A DNA stretch of 64,000 nucleotides from Pirellulimonas nuda (GCF_007750855.1 NZ_CP036291.1:5988905-6052904), one strand, 5' to 3'; shown: positions 46,042 to 54,988, counted from the stretch's first letter. A program made the numbers and translations. Notes: a model not told the origin generated them from the sequence alone.

Positions 46042-46566
46042 CAGACCCCCCTCTCCCTCTCCCCAGCGGGACGGCCGGTCCGGAGACCGCCGGGCCGCGT
46101 CTGCTGCTACCCCCGTCCGAGTTTTGTCCTTTTGTCCCCCACTCTGCGGGGAACGAAATCGGACAAAACCCCACCGCACCGCTGCGCGCTCCTGCGTTTG
46201 CAGCGGTTTTCGCGCGAGGCCCCGCGACGCCCCCCCGCCAGCGCCCCACGCCGGACCTGTTTGGTGGACACGAGACCCCATCAATCGGACACCTCCGGGA
46301 CAAAACTAGCGCACCCGCCAAGCCGCCAACCTGCAAGCGCAGCGGTAGCCACCGGGCCGACGGCCCGTGGCGTACGCGTTCGTGTTTGCGACCCCGTATT
46401 GTCGCGGCAGAGGTGGCTATTTGCGACCCAAAAGCCCGTAGATCACGCTGTGCCTGGGGGCGGAGGAGCAAGCCATCAAGAACTAAGCACAGTTCGTGGA
46501 GCCGTCAGGCACAGGCTGACCTACGTTGGGTGGATGCTGCCGCCATCCCGCATTGACGACAGCACT
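46042..46566. other. 525-base gap with no supported gene
   Basis: Short open frames exist on both strands, but none has a ribosome binding site, a recognisable domain or a coherent composition. The only structure noted is a pair of CAGGCACA/TGTGCCTG-like arms near 46450 and 46505. It may be decayed sequence next to the toxin-antitoxin remnant. Confidence 0.5.
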
Positions 46567-46881
46567 CTAGACCTCGATCTCCAAGTAGCCGTCCAGGCTG
46601 AGCTGCGACAGAGCGTCCGCAATCGCGGTGGCCTTTTTCTGAATCCGTGGCCAAGAAGTCGACAGCAAGACTACGATCGCAACGCTGCGGGTGGCTAGAT
46701 TCTGCTACCTTAGGTTTTGGTCGGTCGTGATCAAGCAGTCGTAGCCGGACGATTCTGCTTGGGCCAGCAACTCGCCGTTTGACAGTTGCGACCAACCAAG
46801 CTCCGCGGCCGTATCAACATCGTGATCGACCAGGAATCGCCGCAACGGAACGGGGGTTCCTTGGTCGAACACGATTCTCAT
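46567..46881 (-). pseudogene. DUF5615 PIN-like toxin-type gene with in-frame TAG
   Basis: Read from the ATG at 46881: MRIVFDQGTPVPLRR opens a DUF5615 (Mut7-C-like PIN) protein, with ITTDQNLR at residues 51-58. Codon 59 (46707-46705) is TAG. The same frame then continues for 45 codons of family-like sequence (VAIVVLLSTSWPRI) to TAG at 46567. In relatives the junction reads roughly NLRYQQNL, so a Tyr codon appears to have become a stop and one Gln codon is lost. The ATG overlaps the DUF433 stop as ATGA, the usual arrangement of this pair. Most likely an inactivated toxin-like gene; a 58-residue product is the alternative. Confidence 0.75.
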
Positions 46882-47108
46882 GTTCGGGCGGGCAGCGACA
46901 GACTAGCGGCCGCGTGTTCGAGGACCCCTTCAGCCTGCCGACGCGTGACGCCGGGGAACCACTCAAGGTACTGGTCGATCGTGGCGCCGTCCTCAAGGTT
47001 CTCGAACAGGCTTCGCACCGGCACCCTGGTGCCGCGGAAGAGCCATGCGCCGCTCATCCTGGCAGGGTCGCGATCAACGAACTCGCAATTTGGCCAGTCA
47101 ATCATCAT
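46878..47108 (-). CDS. DUF433 antitoxin-like protein
   Basis: A 76-residue protein from MMIDWPNCEFVDRDPARMSG. GAWLFRGTRVPVRSLFENLEDG and IDQYLEWFPGVTRRQAEGVL form the DUF433 helix-turn-helix-like domain. DUF433 genes are commonly followed by DUF5615 genes as proposed toxin-antitoxin pairs, and that is the case here with a four-base overlap. The gene itself looks intact although its partner is interrupted. Confidence 0.82.
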   Translation of the reverse strand: MMIDWPNCEFVDRDPARMSGAWLFRGTRVPVRSLFENLEDGATIDQYLEWFPGVTRRQAEGVLEHAAASLSLPART

Positions 47109-47309
47109 GCCTCTCATTCTATCTGACGTGTCGACTGAAGGAATAGACGTCTTTGCATCATCCGGCCAAGTTTGCAAGCCCGAGGATGTATGACGAAGGC
47201 GCGCCGGCGAGGGCGCGGGAACCTCGGTCCGACTTACCACCTCTCGCCTAACCGAGAAGCGATCACTACGGACGATTCGAATCAGGCGGTTGGGCGTCGG
47301 GGCAAGCGT

Positions 47310-48272
47310 TCAGCCCTGACTCTCCTCGTCGACGATCCCGATCACCGAGTCTGCTACCAGCCGGTAGCTCTGCCGGGTGTAGCCGCCGCTGAGCACCATC
47401 ACGGTCGGGAGGCCGCGTCGGCGCAGCTCGCTTACGACGTACAGGTCGCGCTGGCGGACCGCGGCGGCCGAGATCGCTAGGCCGCCGAGCGGGTCGCCGG
47501 CCAGCACGTCTGTGCCGGCGTTGTAGAACGCCAGCCCTACCGGCGACCGGCAGACCGAGTCGAGGAAGCCGGGGAGGCGGTTGTAAAGCTCGTCGAGGTA
47601 CGCGGCGTCCGACCAGGCGCCCGTGATCGGCACGGCGCAGTCGACGCGCTTGCGCGCCCCGATGTCGTACAGCGGATAAATCTGTCCGTTGAAGAGGTCG
47701 AAGAGGAACGCCCGCGGGTCGTGCATGAACGTGTGGCAGACGCCGTTGCCCTGGTGCGCGTCGGTGTCGATGCAGACGATGCGGTCCGAGTCGGCGATCA
47801 GCCCATCGGCGCGCACGCTGGCCACGGCGGCGCCGACGTCGGCGTAGACGCAGAACCCCTCGCCCCGCTCCGGCTTGGCGTGGTGGTAGCCCCCGCTCAG
47901 GTTGACGGCCAGGCCGTGCTCGAGCGCCTGCTGCGCGGCGACGATCGTCCCGCGCGTCGCCCAGCGCATGGGGCGGAGCACGTGCCGGTCGATCGCCCAG
48001 CCCGGCAGCCGGCTGAGCAGCGGGACTTCGAGCGCGGCGGCGACCACCTTCGGGTCGCCGAGCCGGTCGAGGTAGTCGGCCGTGTGCACCCGCAGCAGCT
48101 CTTCGCGGCTGGCCGGTCGGTCAACGCGCTGGTGGATGCCGCGTAGCGACGGGCCGAAGCGGCGGCGCAGCAGCCTCCACGCCCGGCCGTACTTGCGCGA
48201 GTCGAACGGGTGGAGCCGCTCGAGACCGTAGAAGCCGATGTTGTAGTGGCGTGAATAGACGATGCGGGTCAT
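47310..48272 (-). CDS. Histone-deacetylase superfamily hydrolase
   Basis: A 320-residue zinc-dependent deacetylase-like enzyme. The active-site block GGYHHAK (H130, H131), zinc ligands D171 and H173 in DTDAHQGNG and D255 in NAGTDVLAGDPLGG are all present, with SGGYT near the end. The compact form and the DxDAHQGNG motif resemble the class IV (HDAC11-like) branch and bacterial acetylpolyamine/acetoin-type hydrolases; the substrate cannot be told. A TTG two codons earlier is possible but ATG at 48272 is preferred. Confidence 0.88.
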   Translation of the reverse strand: MTRIVYSRHYNIGFYGLERLHPFDSRKYGRAWRLLRRRFGPSLRGIHQRVDRPASREELLRVHTADYLDRLGDPKVVAAALEVPLLSRLPGWAIDRHVLRPMRWATRGTIVAAQQALEHGLAVNLSGGYHHAKPERGEGFCVYADVGAAVASVRADGLIADSDRIVCIDTDAHQGNGVCHTFMHDPRAFLFDLFNGQIYPLYDIGARKRVDCAVPITGAWSDAAYLDELYNRLPGFLDSVCRSPVGLAFYNAGTDVLAGDPLGGLAISAAAVRQRDLYVVSELRRRGLPTVMVLSGGYTRQSYRLVADSVIGIVDEESQG

Positions 48273-48293
48273 GGCCAACTGCGGAAATCAAGA

Positions 48294-48336
48294 TCCGCCA
48301 CTAGCCGCCGGGCGGCGCCCGTCGGCTAGTGGCGGA
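48294..48336. repeat. Large perfect hairpin between divergent genes
   Basis: TCCGCCACTAGCCG pairs perfectly with CGGCTAGTGGCGGA (14 bp) around a 15-base loop that itself contains GGGC/GCCC. It lies 22 bases upstream of the deacetylase start and 170 bases upstream of the haem protein, so it is not a terminator of either. The CCGTCGGCTAG part recalls the GTA-hairpin family. Confidence 0.7.
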
Positions 48337-48401
48337 AAAGTGGGGGGTGCGACTTTTGGTCGCTGGGCGATTCTATCCGCTTTCCTCCCCCGGGGCGTCA
48401 A

Positions 48402-48410
48402 TGCTATACT
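48402..48410 (+). promoter_or_regulatory. Possible extended -10 promoter
   Basis: TGCTATACT is an extended -10 (TGn plus TATACT, 5/6) located 97 bases before the ATG at 48507. No good -35 is seen, which extended -10 promoters tolerate. Confidence 0.45.
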
Positions 48411-48506
48411 CGCAGGTGGTTAATTATTCGGGGCGCCCGTCCCGCCGTATTCTTCTGCTCGACTCCAACCGCTGCCGGCCGCGTGACGGCCGGCGTGAGG
48501 CGCACG

Positions 48507-49910
48507 ATGACCGGATCGACGCCAACCGATCGACGGGTGGGGCCCGCGGCCCGGCCCAAGGCTGGACCTGTATGGTTGGCGTGCGCCGTGCTTGCGGCCT
48601 GCGGGTGGGGCGGCTCGGCGCGGGCGCAGGTCGAGCTCGACCGGGCGCCGATCTTCTACGACACCACCCCCACCAACGACCCGGTCGCCCTGCTTCAGGC
48701 ACAGCTCGACGCCGGCGAGCGCGAGCTGCGGTACGAGCCGGAGCACGGCTACCTGCGATCGGCGCTAGAGGCGCTGGGCGTACGCGACTCGTCGCAGGTG
48801 CTGGTGAACTCGAAGACCAGCTTCCAGCTACAGAAGATCAGCCCCCGGCGCCCGCGGGCCCTGTACTTCGACGACCGGACGCACGTCGGCTGGGTGCAGG
48901 GGGGAGACGTGATCGAGGTGATGGCCACCGACCCGGTGCAGGGAGAGGTGTTCTACACGCTGGCCCAGAAGCAGCGGTTGCGTCCGCGGTTTGTCCGCGA
49001 CCGCGGGCAGTGCATCATTTGCCACGCGTCGTCGCGGACCCAGGGGGTCCCCGGCGGGCTGGTGCGGAGCGTGTTTGTCGACGCGGGCGGTCAGCCGCGG
49101 TACGGGTCGGGGACGTTCAACGTCGACCACCGCAGCCCGTTCAGCCAACGCTGGGGGGGCTGGTACGTCACCGGCACGCACGGCGCCATGCGGCACATGG
49201 GCAACGTGGTAGCGGCGGACCCGGACCGGCCCGACGAGCTGGACCGCGAGGCGGGCGCCAACGTCACCGACCTGGCGGGGCGTGTGGACACGGCGCCCTA
49301 CCTGACGCCCCACAGCGACATCGTTGCGCTCATGGTGCTGGAGCATCAGACGCAGATGCAAAACCACATCACGTTCGCCGGCTACGACTGCCGCAGCGCG
49401 ACCCACTACGACGGGGTGATGAGCGAGGCGCTGGAGCGGCCCGCCGACTACGTCAGCGAAAGCACCCTTCGCCGCGCGGCCTCGGCCGGCGACCGGCTGC
49501 TGCGTTACCTGTTGTTCGCGGACGAGTTCCCCCTGGAGGCCCCCGTGGAAGGGACGTCTAGCTTCGCGGAAGACTTCCAGGCTCGGGGCCCGCGGGACAG
49601 CAAGGGGAGGTCGCTGCGCGACCTGGACCTGCGGACGCGGATGTTCAGGCACCCGTGCAGCTACCTGATCTACTCCCCCAGCTTCGACGCGTTGCCGCCG
49701 CTGGTGCGGGGCTACGTGGTCGATCGCCTGCACGACGTGCTCACCGGCAAAGACCCGGGGGGGGAGTTCGCCCACCTGACGCCGGACGACCGCCGGGCGA
49801 TCCTCGAAATCCTGGCCGAAACCAAACCCGACCTGTGGGGGACGCCCCCGGGCGACCGGGCGGCGCTCGGCAGCCGCGTGGGGCGCTACCCGAATCTCGA
49901 AAAAAGGTAG
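48507..49910 (+). CDS. Exported protein with one c-type haem motif, function unknown
   Basis: A 467-residue protein; the ATG at 48507 is preferred over a GTG at 48483. A hydrophobic segment (VWLACAVLAACGWGG) precedes the mature domain. A single CxxCH haem motif, CIICH, lies at residues 169-173 in RGQCIICHASSRTQGVPGG, followed by FNVDHRSPFSQRWGGWYVTGTHG and TPHSDIVALMVLEHQTQMQN. The pattern resembles uncharacterised planctomycete cytochrome-like proteins; I see no second haem and no peroxidase motif. Periplasmic electron transfer is inferred only from the haem site. Confidence 0.78.
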   Translation: MTGSTPTDRRVGPAARPKAGPVWLACAVLAACGWGGSARAQVELDRAPIFYDTTPTNDPVALLQAQLDAGERELRYEPEHGYLRSALEALGVRDSSQVLVNSKTSFQLQKISPRRPRALYFDDRTHVGWVQGGDVIEVMATDPVQGEVFYTLAQKQRLRPRFVRDRGQCIICHASSRTQGVPGGLVRSVFVDAGGQPRYGSGTFNVDHRSPFSQRWGGWYVTGTHGAMRHMGNVVAADPDRPDELDREAGANVTDLAGRVDTAPYLTPHSDIVALMVLEHQTQMQNHITFAGYDCRSATHYDGVMSEALERPADYVSESTLRRAASAGDRLLRYLLFADEFPLEAPVEGTSSFAEDFQARGPRDSKGRSLRDLDLRTRMFRHPCSYLIYSPSFDALPPLVRGYVVDRLHDVLTGKDPGGEFAHLTPDDRRAILEILAETKPDLWGTPPGDRAALGSRVGRYPNLEKR

Positions 49911-49999
49911 CACACGCGGTGCCCTCTTGATATCGTGCATAGATTGGCGACCCACGGTAGGCGTGGGCGCTGCTGTTCTCTCCTCCTGTAAAGCTCGCC

Positions 50000-50872
50000 A
50001 TGCTCATGCGAATCTGCACCACGCCCCTTGCCCTGATGATCGCGTGGGCGACGTGTCTTGCTCCCGCTCACGCGGCTGAGGTCGTCGCGTTCTGGGACTT
50101 TGCCCAGGAATACGACTTCGACTCGAACCCCAACAAGCAGGGCTTTCCCGCCAAAGTGGGTGTCGATGCGGAGCCGGCCGGCAACGCCAACCTTCAGGCG
50201 TATCTTGGGGTGGCGGACGAGCTCGACGACAACGGCGGCGGCGGGTTTGTTTCGTACACGTCCGCTACCAGCGGCATCGCCTACGGCCCCTCGCGCACGC
50301 TCAAGTTCGATGACATCAAGGGTGGCGGGGCCGATTTCGACATCGGCGGGGTATCGACGTTCACGGTCGATAAGAACGACGGCGCGGGCCCGGTAGACGA
50401 CAACTTTGGCAACGACGCGTTGATCTACATCACCCTGAACGGCGCCGGGTTCCGCGACCTGCAGATCCGCTTCGACGTCGAGGGGGATCCGGCCGAACTG
50501 CCCTCCACGTTCGACATCTTCTACCGCACCGACGGGCCGGCCGGCACGTGGTATCGCGCCTCGGAGCAGTACAACAACATCGGCCTGAGCTTCATCGACT
50601 ACAACCCGATCGATCCAGAGAACCAGTACGCGGACAGCGGGCTGATCTCACTGCCGGCGCTGCTCAACGGGGCCCCCAGCATCGAGCTCATCCTCAACGA
50701 CTTCGCCGAGAACGGCAACGGCGAGATGGAGCTGGACAACATCGAGATCATCGGCCAGCGCGTCCCGGAGCCGGCCGCGGGGCTGCTGTTGGCGGCGGCC
50801 GGATGCGCGACGCTAGCGGGGGCGCGGCGCCGAGGCGCCCGCCGCGTTTCTCGGGGCGCCGACGGGGCGTAG
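50000..50872 (+). CDS. PEP-CTERM exported protein, unknown passenger
   Basis: A 290-residue protein with a signal peptide (TTPLALMIAWATCLAPAHA) and a passenger starting EVVAFWDFAQEYDFDSNPN, ending in GEMELDNIEIIGQ, a form common to planctomycete PEP-CTERM proteins. The sorting tail is VPEPAAGLLLAAAGCATLAG with a long basic end. The last codons and the TAG stop are inside a palindromic element, which lengthened or replaced the original C-terminus (GARRVSRGADGA). No clear Shine-Dalgarno is seen. Confidence 0.8.
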   Translation: MLMRICTTPLALMIAWATCLAPAHAAEVVAFWDFAQEYDFDSNPNKQGFPAKVGVDAEPAGNANLQAYLGVADELDDNGGGGFVSYTSATSGIAYGPSRTLKFDDIKGGGADFDIGGVSTFTVDKNDGAGPVDDNFGNDALIYITLNGAGFRDLQIRFDVEGDPAELPSTFDIFYRTDGPAGTWYRASEQYNNIGLSFIDYNPIDPENQYADSGLISLPALLNGAPSIELILNDFAENGNGEMELDNIEIIGQRVPEPAAGLLLAAAGCATLAGARRRGARRVSRGADGA

Positions 50873-50881
50873 CCCGTCGGC
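50858..50881. repeat. GTA-hairpin palindrome overlapping a stop codon
   Basis: Arms GCCGACGGG/CCCGTCGGC around GCGTAG, followed by TATTAG. The TAG in the loop is the stop codon of the preceding gene. Confidence 0.65.
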
Positions 50882-50916
50882 TATTAGGGGTTGGGTTTGA
50901 AGAGGGTTGGTGCGGG

Positions 50917-53900
50917 TCAGTTCGCCGAGCCCGCGGCGTGCTTCGCGCTCAATCCGTTCGATCCGTTGCTGCCGGCCGGCAGCGCCTGCGGCGAACGCCA
51001 CTCGGGCGGGACCACGCGGATGTTCAGGTCGCGTTGCGGGAAGGCGATCTCGATGCCCGCCTCGCGGAACTTCTTGTCGATCGCCTGGTGCAGGTCGTGG
51101 ATCGTGACCAGGCGGAACTCCAGGTCGGGCAAGAAGCACCGCAGCGCCAGTTTTAGCGTGCTGTCTCCGAAGCCCTCGAACACGGCGATCGGCGGCGGGT
51201 CCTTGAGCAGACGCGGGTTCTCTTGGCAGCACTCGACCATCAGCCGACAGGCCTCGGTCGTGTCGGTGCCGTAGGCGACGCCGACCTCGATCACGAGGCG
51301 GTTCATCTGGTCGCTGAGGGTCCAGTTGAGCAGGCGTTCGGTCACTAGGTCTTTGTTGGGGACGACGTACTCCTTGCGGTCCCAGTCCATGATGGTGGTG
51401 GCGCGGATGCGGATCCGCTTCACCATGCCGGTCTTGTCCCCCAGGGTGATGATGTCGCCGACGCGGATCGGGCGCTCGAACAGCAGGATGATGCCGCTGA
51501 CAAAGTTGGCGAAGATCTCCTGCAGGCCGAAGCCCAGGCCGACGCTGATCGCCGCCACCAGCCACTGCACGTTGTCCCAGTGCATGCCGACCGCAGCGGC
51601 AGAGAGCACCATGCCGATGGCCAGCAGGACGTAGCGGCACAGGCTGCTGATGGCGTAGCGGACCCCCGCGTCGAGCGGCAGGTGTTGCAGCACCGCGAGC
51701 TCCAACAGCGCGGGGACGTCGCGCACGCAGATGTAGGTGCCGCCAACGGCGATCAGCAGGAACAGCAACTCGGAGACCTTCGGCGCCCCTTCCATCGGCA
51801 GCAGCGGCCACTCGTTCAGCATCTTGAGCGCTGGGGTCATGTCCTGCCACACGAACCACGCGGTGACGACGCCGATGACCACCAGCGCGGTGTTCAGCAG
51901 CTTGACGGTCTGCTCGCTCAGCGCGGCGAGGTCGACCGCCTCCTCGGGCATCTCGGTGGGGATCGTGCCGCCGTCGGCCGCCGCGGCCGCCGCCATCTGG
52001 GCGCGGCGTTGGCGGGCCTGCTCGCGGGCCAGCCGGCGGCGGTTGAGCAGCAACCAGCGTTGCAGCAGGGCGCCCAAGAACAGCAGCGCGAACACCAGCA
52101 CGGCCGTCTCGCCGAGCCTCACCGCGAGGCGGTAGGAGGTGTAGTAGTAGCCCAGCGCGGCCGCGACGGCGAGCGCCAGCGGCGCCCCAACCAGCAGCGG
52201 GCTCCACAGGTTGTGCACGGGGACGATCCAGTCCTCGCTCTTGCGGGCCATCATCGCGCGGAACGGGCTGCCGGGCGCCAGCAGCACGCGCCCCAGCGCG
52301 AACGCCACCAGCACACAGATCAAGATGAACAGCATCCGGCCCAGCGACGACGTCCACAGCGTCTCGCGGCCCTGCACCTCGAGCCCGATGGCCCACAGCA
52401 CCAGCGGCAGCAGCACCACGTCGAGCCACTGCAGCTGCCGACGCACCTGCACGATCACCGCGCCGGGCCACTCGAAGTGCGACTCGGCCAGCCCGCGCAC
52501 CCGGCACACGTGCCTGAGCACCTCGAGCCCCAGGAACACCACGGCGGTCCAGCGCAGCGCCACCGCCAGCGAGCGGACGAACTCGCTCGACTCGGTGGGC
52601 GACTCCATCCACCAGCCGATGAACCACACCAGCACGGGCCACGGCAGCGCGATCACCAGCGTGTTCCAGGCGGCGCGGAGGGTGGGCTGGAAATCGATGC
52701 AGGAACGCTTGCCCGCCTCCTCGCCGGCCTCGCGGACACTCTTGCGGGCGGTCCGCTGCCTGCTGATTAGCACCAGCACCGCGGCGCCCCCCAGCAAGAA
52801 CTCCGGCAGCGATCGCTTCGTGTTGGACACGAGCGCGGTGAAGGCTTTGTTCCAGTTGCTCAGCGACAGGCTCCAGCCGAGCGCCCCCGCGGCCGGCTGC
52901 AGGTCGGCCGGCTGCAGCATGTCGCAGCTCCGGATCCACAGCACGTGCTCATTGATGTAGTCGTTGTACTGCTCGGAAAGCTCGGAGAGCTGCTCTTCTA
53001 CGGCGGCGCTTTTGCGCAGCTTGTCGGCGTAGCGCTCGTACTCGTTCACCAGATCGTCCAGGTACTTCTTGCGGGTCAGGAACAGCTCGCGCGTCTGCTC
53101 CGCAACCGCTTCGCGCTGCTCTTCCGACAGGCCGCGCAGCGTCTCGGCGATCTCGTCTTCTACGTCCGCCAGGTCCGATCGCTGGTCCCGGTAGCCGTAC
53201 TGCTCGAACTGCGCCTGCGCGAGCTGCTCGTTGTGCTTGGCGTGATCCAGCTCCAGCTCGCGGACGTTGGGGATGTTGTCCCGCTCCTGCCGCAAGAGAC
53301 GCCCGCTGGCCTGCGAAAGCCCGGCCGCGCCGACGCGTTCCTCGATCCGTTTGAGCTGCTGCCCCAGCGCTTCGAGCCGCGACTGCAGGCCGGCGGTCTT
53401 GGCGATGGCGTCTCCGTCCAATAGCCGCGAGATATCGTTCACGCGTTCGGTCAGGTCGCTGCGCGCCTTGGCGAGCGCCGAGTTCTCTTCGGCCACCTGC
53501 TTGAGCGCCTCCGGCTGGTCCATCGCCGCGGTCTGGGCCGCCTCGATCACCTGGTGGCTCGCCTCGGCGGCGCGCAGCTCCGCGATCCGCGCGCGGTACA
53601 GTTCCAGCTTCTTCTCGCGTCGGGCCAGCAGGCGGACCTCCGCGTCGCGCGCAAGCTGCACCCGTTCCGCCTCGGCCGGGTTGTTGTAGAGCGCCTGTTC
53701 CGCCTCGAGCGCCGCGATCGTGTGCCGGGCCGCCTCGCTGCGGTAGAGCTGAAAGACTATCTCGGCGGCCCCCTCGGGGGTGTCCGTCGGCGACGCGCCG
53801 ATCGCCGCGAGGCGCTGCTGGGCCGCGGCGAGGTCGGCTTTCGCGTCGTGCAGATTGCCCGCCAACTGGTCGAGCCGGGCGGCGCGTTGCTTGGGCATCG

Positions 53901-54369
53901 CGTTGAGGTTGGCGATCTCTTGCTTCGAGTCCTTGATCAACTGCTCGAACTTGACCGCCTCTTGATCGAGCGCCGCCAGGTCGAGCGCCGGGTCGATCGG
54001 CAGCGGGGTCGTGAGCGGGGTCGCCAGCCTGGTCTTTACCGCGTCGCGATCCGCGGCCGCCTTGGTGAAGTCGGCCGCTAGCTGCTTCGAGCGGGCGACC
54101 TGCGCGTCGGCGGTGGCGAGCGCCTGCAGCGCCTGGCGGTAGAAGTCGGCGGCCTGCTTCGACACCGCGTCGTCGGGCCCCGCTTCGATCAAACGCTGCA
54201 GCCGCTGCTGCATCTCGTCTTTGCTGGGGAGCTGCGCCGCAAGGGCCGGGTCGGGGCCCGCGGTCGGCGCCGAGGGCCCGTCGTCGGGGTCTTGCCCCGC
54301 AGCCTGATGGGGCAAGCCAAGAGAAAAGCTGCTGGCGCAAAGCAGCAACCAGAGAAACAGACGGGACAT
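50917..54369 (-). CDS. Large mechanosensitive channel, MscK/KefA-like
   Basis: A 1150-residue inner-membrane protein. A signal peptide (LFLWLLLCASSFSLGLPHQAAG) leads into a periplasmic alpha-helical coiled-coil region of about 450 residues (Ala/Glu/Gln/Arg-rich). Around ten membrane helices follow from about residue 540. The MscS pore helix region starts near residue 934 (AAISVGLGFGLQEIFANFVSG) and the beta domain has RPIRVGDIITLGDKTGMV and YVVPNKDLVTERLLNW. It would release solutes on hypo-osmotic stress. Nothing adjacent suggests a K+ link. The tail ends in a short Asn/Ser/Gly-rich stretch. Confidence 0.9.
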   Translation of the reverse strand: MSRLFLWLLLCASSFSLGLPHQAAGQDPDDGPSAPTAGPDPALAAQLPSKDEMQQRLQRLIEAGPDDAVSKQAADFYRQALQALATADAQVARSKQLAADFTKAAADRDAVKTRLATPLTTPLPIDPALDLAALDQEAVKFEQLIKDSKQEIANLNAMPKQRAARLDQLAGNLHDAKADLAAAQQRLAAIGASPTDTPEGAAEIVFQLYRSEAARHTIAALEAEQALYNNPAEAERVQLARDAEVRLLARREKKLELYRARIAELRAAEASHQVIEAAQTAAMDQPEALKQVAEENSALAKARSDLTERVNDISRLLDGDAIAKTAGLQSRLEALGQQLKRIEERVGAAGLSQASGRLLRQERDNIPNVRELELDHAKHNEQLAQAQFEQYGYRDQRSDLADVEDEIAETLRGLSEEQREAVAEQTRELFLTRKKYLDDLVNEYERYADKLRKSAAVEEQLSELSEQYNDYINEHVLWIRSCDMLQPADLQPAAGALGWSLSLSNWNKAFTALVSNTKRSLPEFLLGGAAVLVLISRQRTARKSVREAGEEAGKRSCIDFQPTLRAAWNTLVIALPWPVLVWFIGWWMESPTESSEFVRSLAVALRWTAVVFLGLEVLRHVCRVRGLAESHFEWPGAVIVQVRRQLQWLDVVLLPLVLWAIGLEVQGRETLWTSSLGRMLFILICVLVAFALGRVLLAPGSPFRAMMARKSEDWIVPVHNLWSPLLVGAPLALAVAAALGYYYTSYRLAVRLGETAVLVFALLFLGALLQRWLLLNRRRLAREQARQRRAQMAAAAAADGGTIPTEMPEEAVDLAALSEQTVKLLNTALVVIGVVTAWFVWQDMTPALKMLNEWPLLPMEGAPKVSELLFLLIAVGGTYICVRDVPALLELAVLQHLPLDAGVRYAISSLCRYVLLAIGMVLSAAAVGMHWDNVQWLVAAISVGLGFGLQEIFANFVSGIILLFERPIRVGDIITLGDKTGMVKRIRIRATTIMDWDRKEYVVPNKDLVTERLLNWTLSDQMNRLVIEVGVAYGTDTTEACRLMVECCQENPRLLKDPPPIAVFEGFGDSTLKLALRCFLPDLEFRLVTIHDLHQAIDKKFREAGIEIAFPQRDLNIRVVPPEWRSPQALPAGSNGSNGLSAKHAAGSAN

Positions 54370-54559
54370 AACACACCGGGCGGGATGGGCGGCCCCTGGG
54401 ATGCGTCAGGGCCGCAGGCTTTCGCCATCCTACCGATTTGCGCGTGTTACGATTAGGGCAGCTAGGTTGAGAAGGCGCAAAAACCAGTCCCCGACCACCA
54501 ATACGCGCAGCCTGCTGCTAGCGCCTGTGGGTTCTGGGGGCTCGCACCAGCGGCCGGGT

Positions 54560-54871
54560 TCAGCCGGCGATCGCGCCGATGCGAACCTTGGTGTACATCG
54601 CGCGGTGGCCGGTGCGTTTGCGGAAGTTCTTGCGGCGACGCATCTTCTGCACGCGGATCTTGGGGCCCTGGTCGAGCCCCATCACCTCGGCGGTCACGGT
54701 GGCGCCTTCTACCAGCGGGGCGCCCAGCTTGATGCCCTCGCCGCCGCCGACGGCCAGCACGCGGTCAAACGTCAGCGTGTCGCCGGCGACCGACTCACGG
54801 TAGTCGAGCGAGAGGACCTGCCCCTCTTCGACCCGGTACTGGCGACCCCCGTCCACAATAATGGCGTACAT
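54560..54871 (-). CDS. rplU: 50S ribosomal protein L21
   Basis: A 103-residue protein: MYAIIVDGGRQYRVEEGQ at the start and KIRVQKMRRRKNFRKRTGHRA in the RNA-binding loop. Normally rpmA (L27), often obg, follows; here the next gene downstream is the MscK-like channel after 190 bases, and I see no L27 in that gap. L27 must be elsewhere. Confidence 0.96.
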   Translation of the reverse strand: MYAIIVDGGRQYRVEEGQVLSLDYRESVAGDTLTFDRVLAVGGGEGIKLGAPLVEGATVTAEVMGLDQGPKIRVQKMRRRKNFRKRTGHRAMYTKVRIGAIAG

Positions 54872-54988
54872 AACCGCGGCTCCGCTAACTGCTGGCTTCT
54901 TGACGTATCGGTAGAGCCCCAGAGTTTAGACCGCGGGGGCGGGGCTGTCGAGGGGTGGCGAGGCCGGGCCGCGCAGCAGAAGCCCCCG

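Noticed and set aside
44359..46284. 641-codon minus-strand open frame opposite the GT2-methyltransferase gene
   Set aside because: The plus strand has clear GT2 and methyltransferase motifs; the antisense product is His/Gln/Arg-rich shadow sequence.
46124..46309. Short plus-strand frames in the gap after the GT2-methyltransferase gene
   Set aside because: No ribosome site, no similarity and Pro/Arg-rich shadow-like composition.
51580..52770. 396-codon plus-strand open frame opposite the MscK-like gene
   Set aside because: Antisense shadow without start signal or domain.
54370..54559. Possible small L27 gene between rplU and the channel gene
   Set aside because: No frame on the minus strand has the L27 start or glycine-rich signature.
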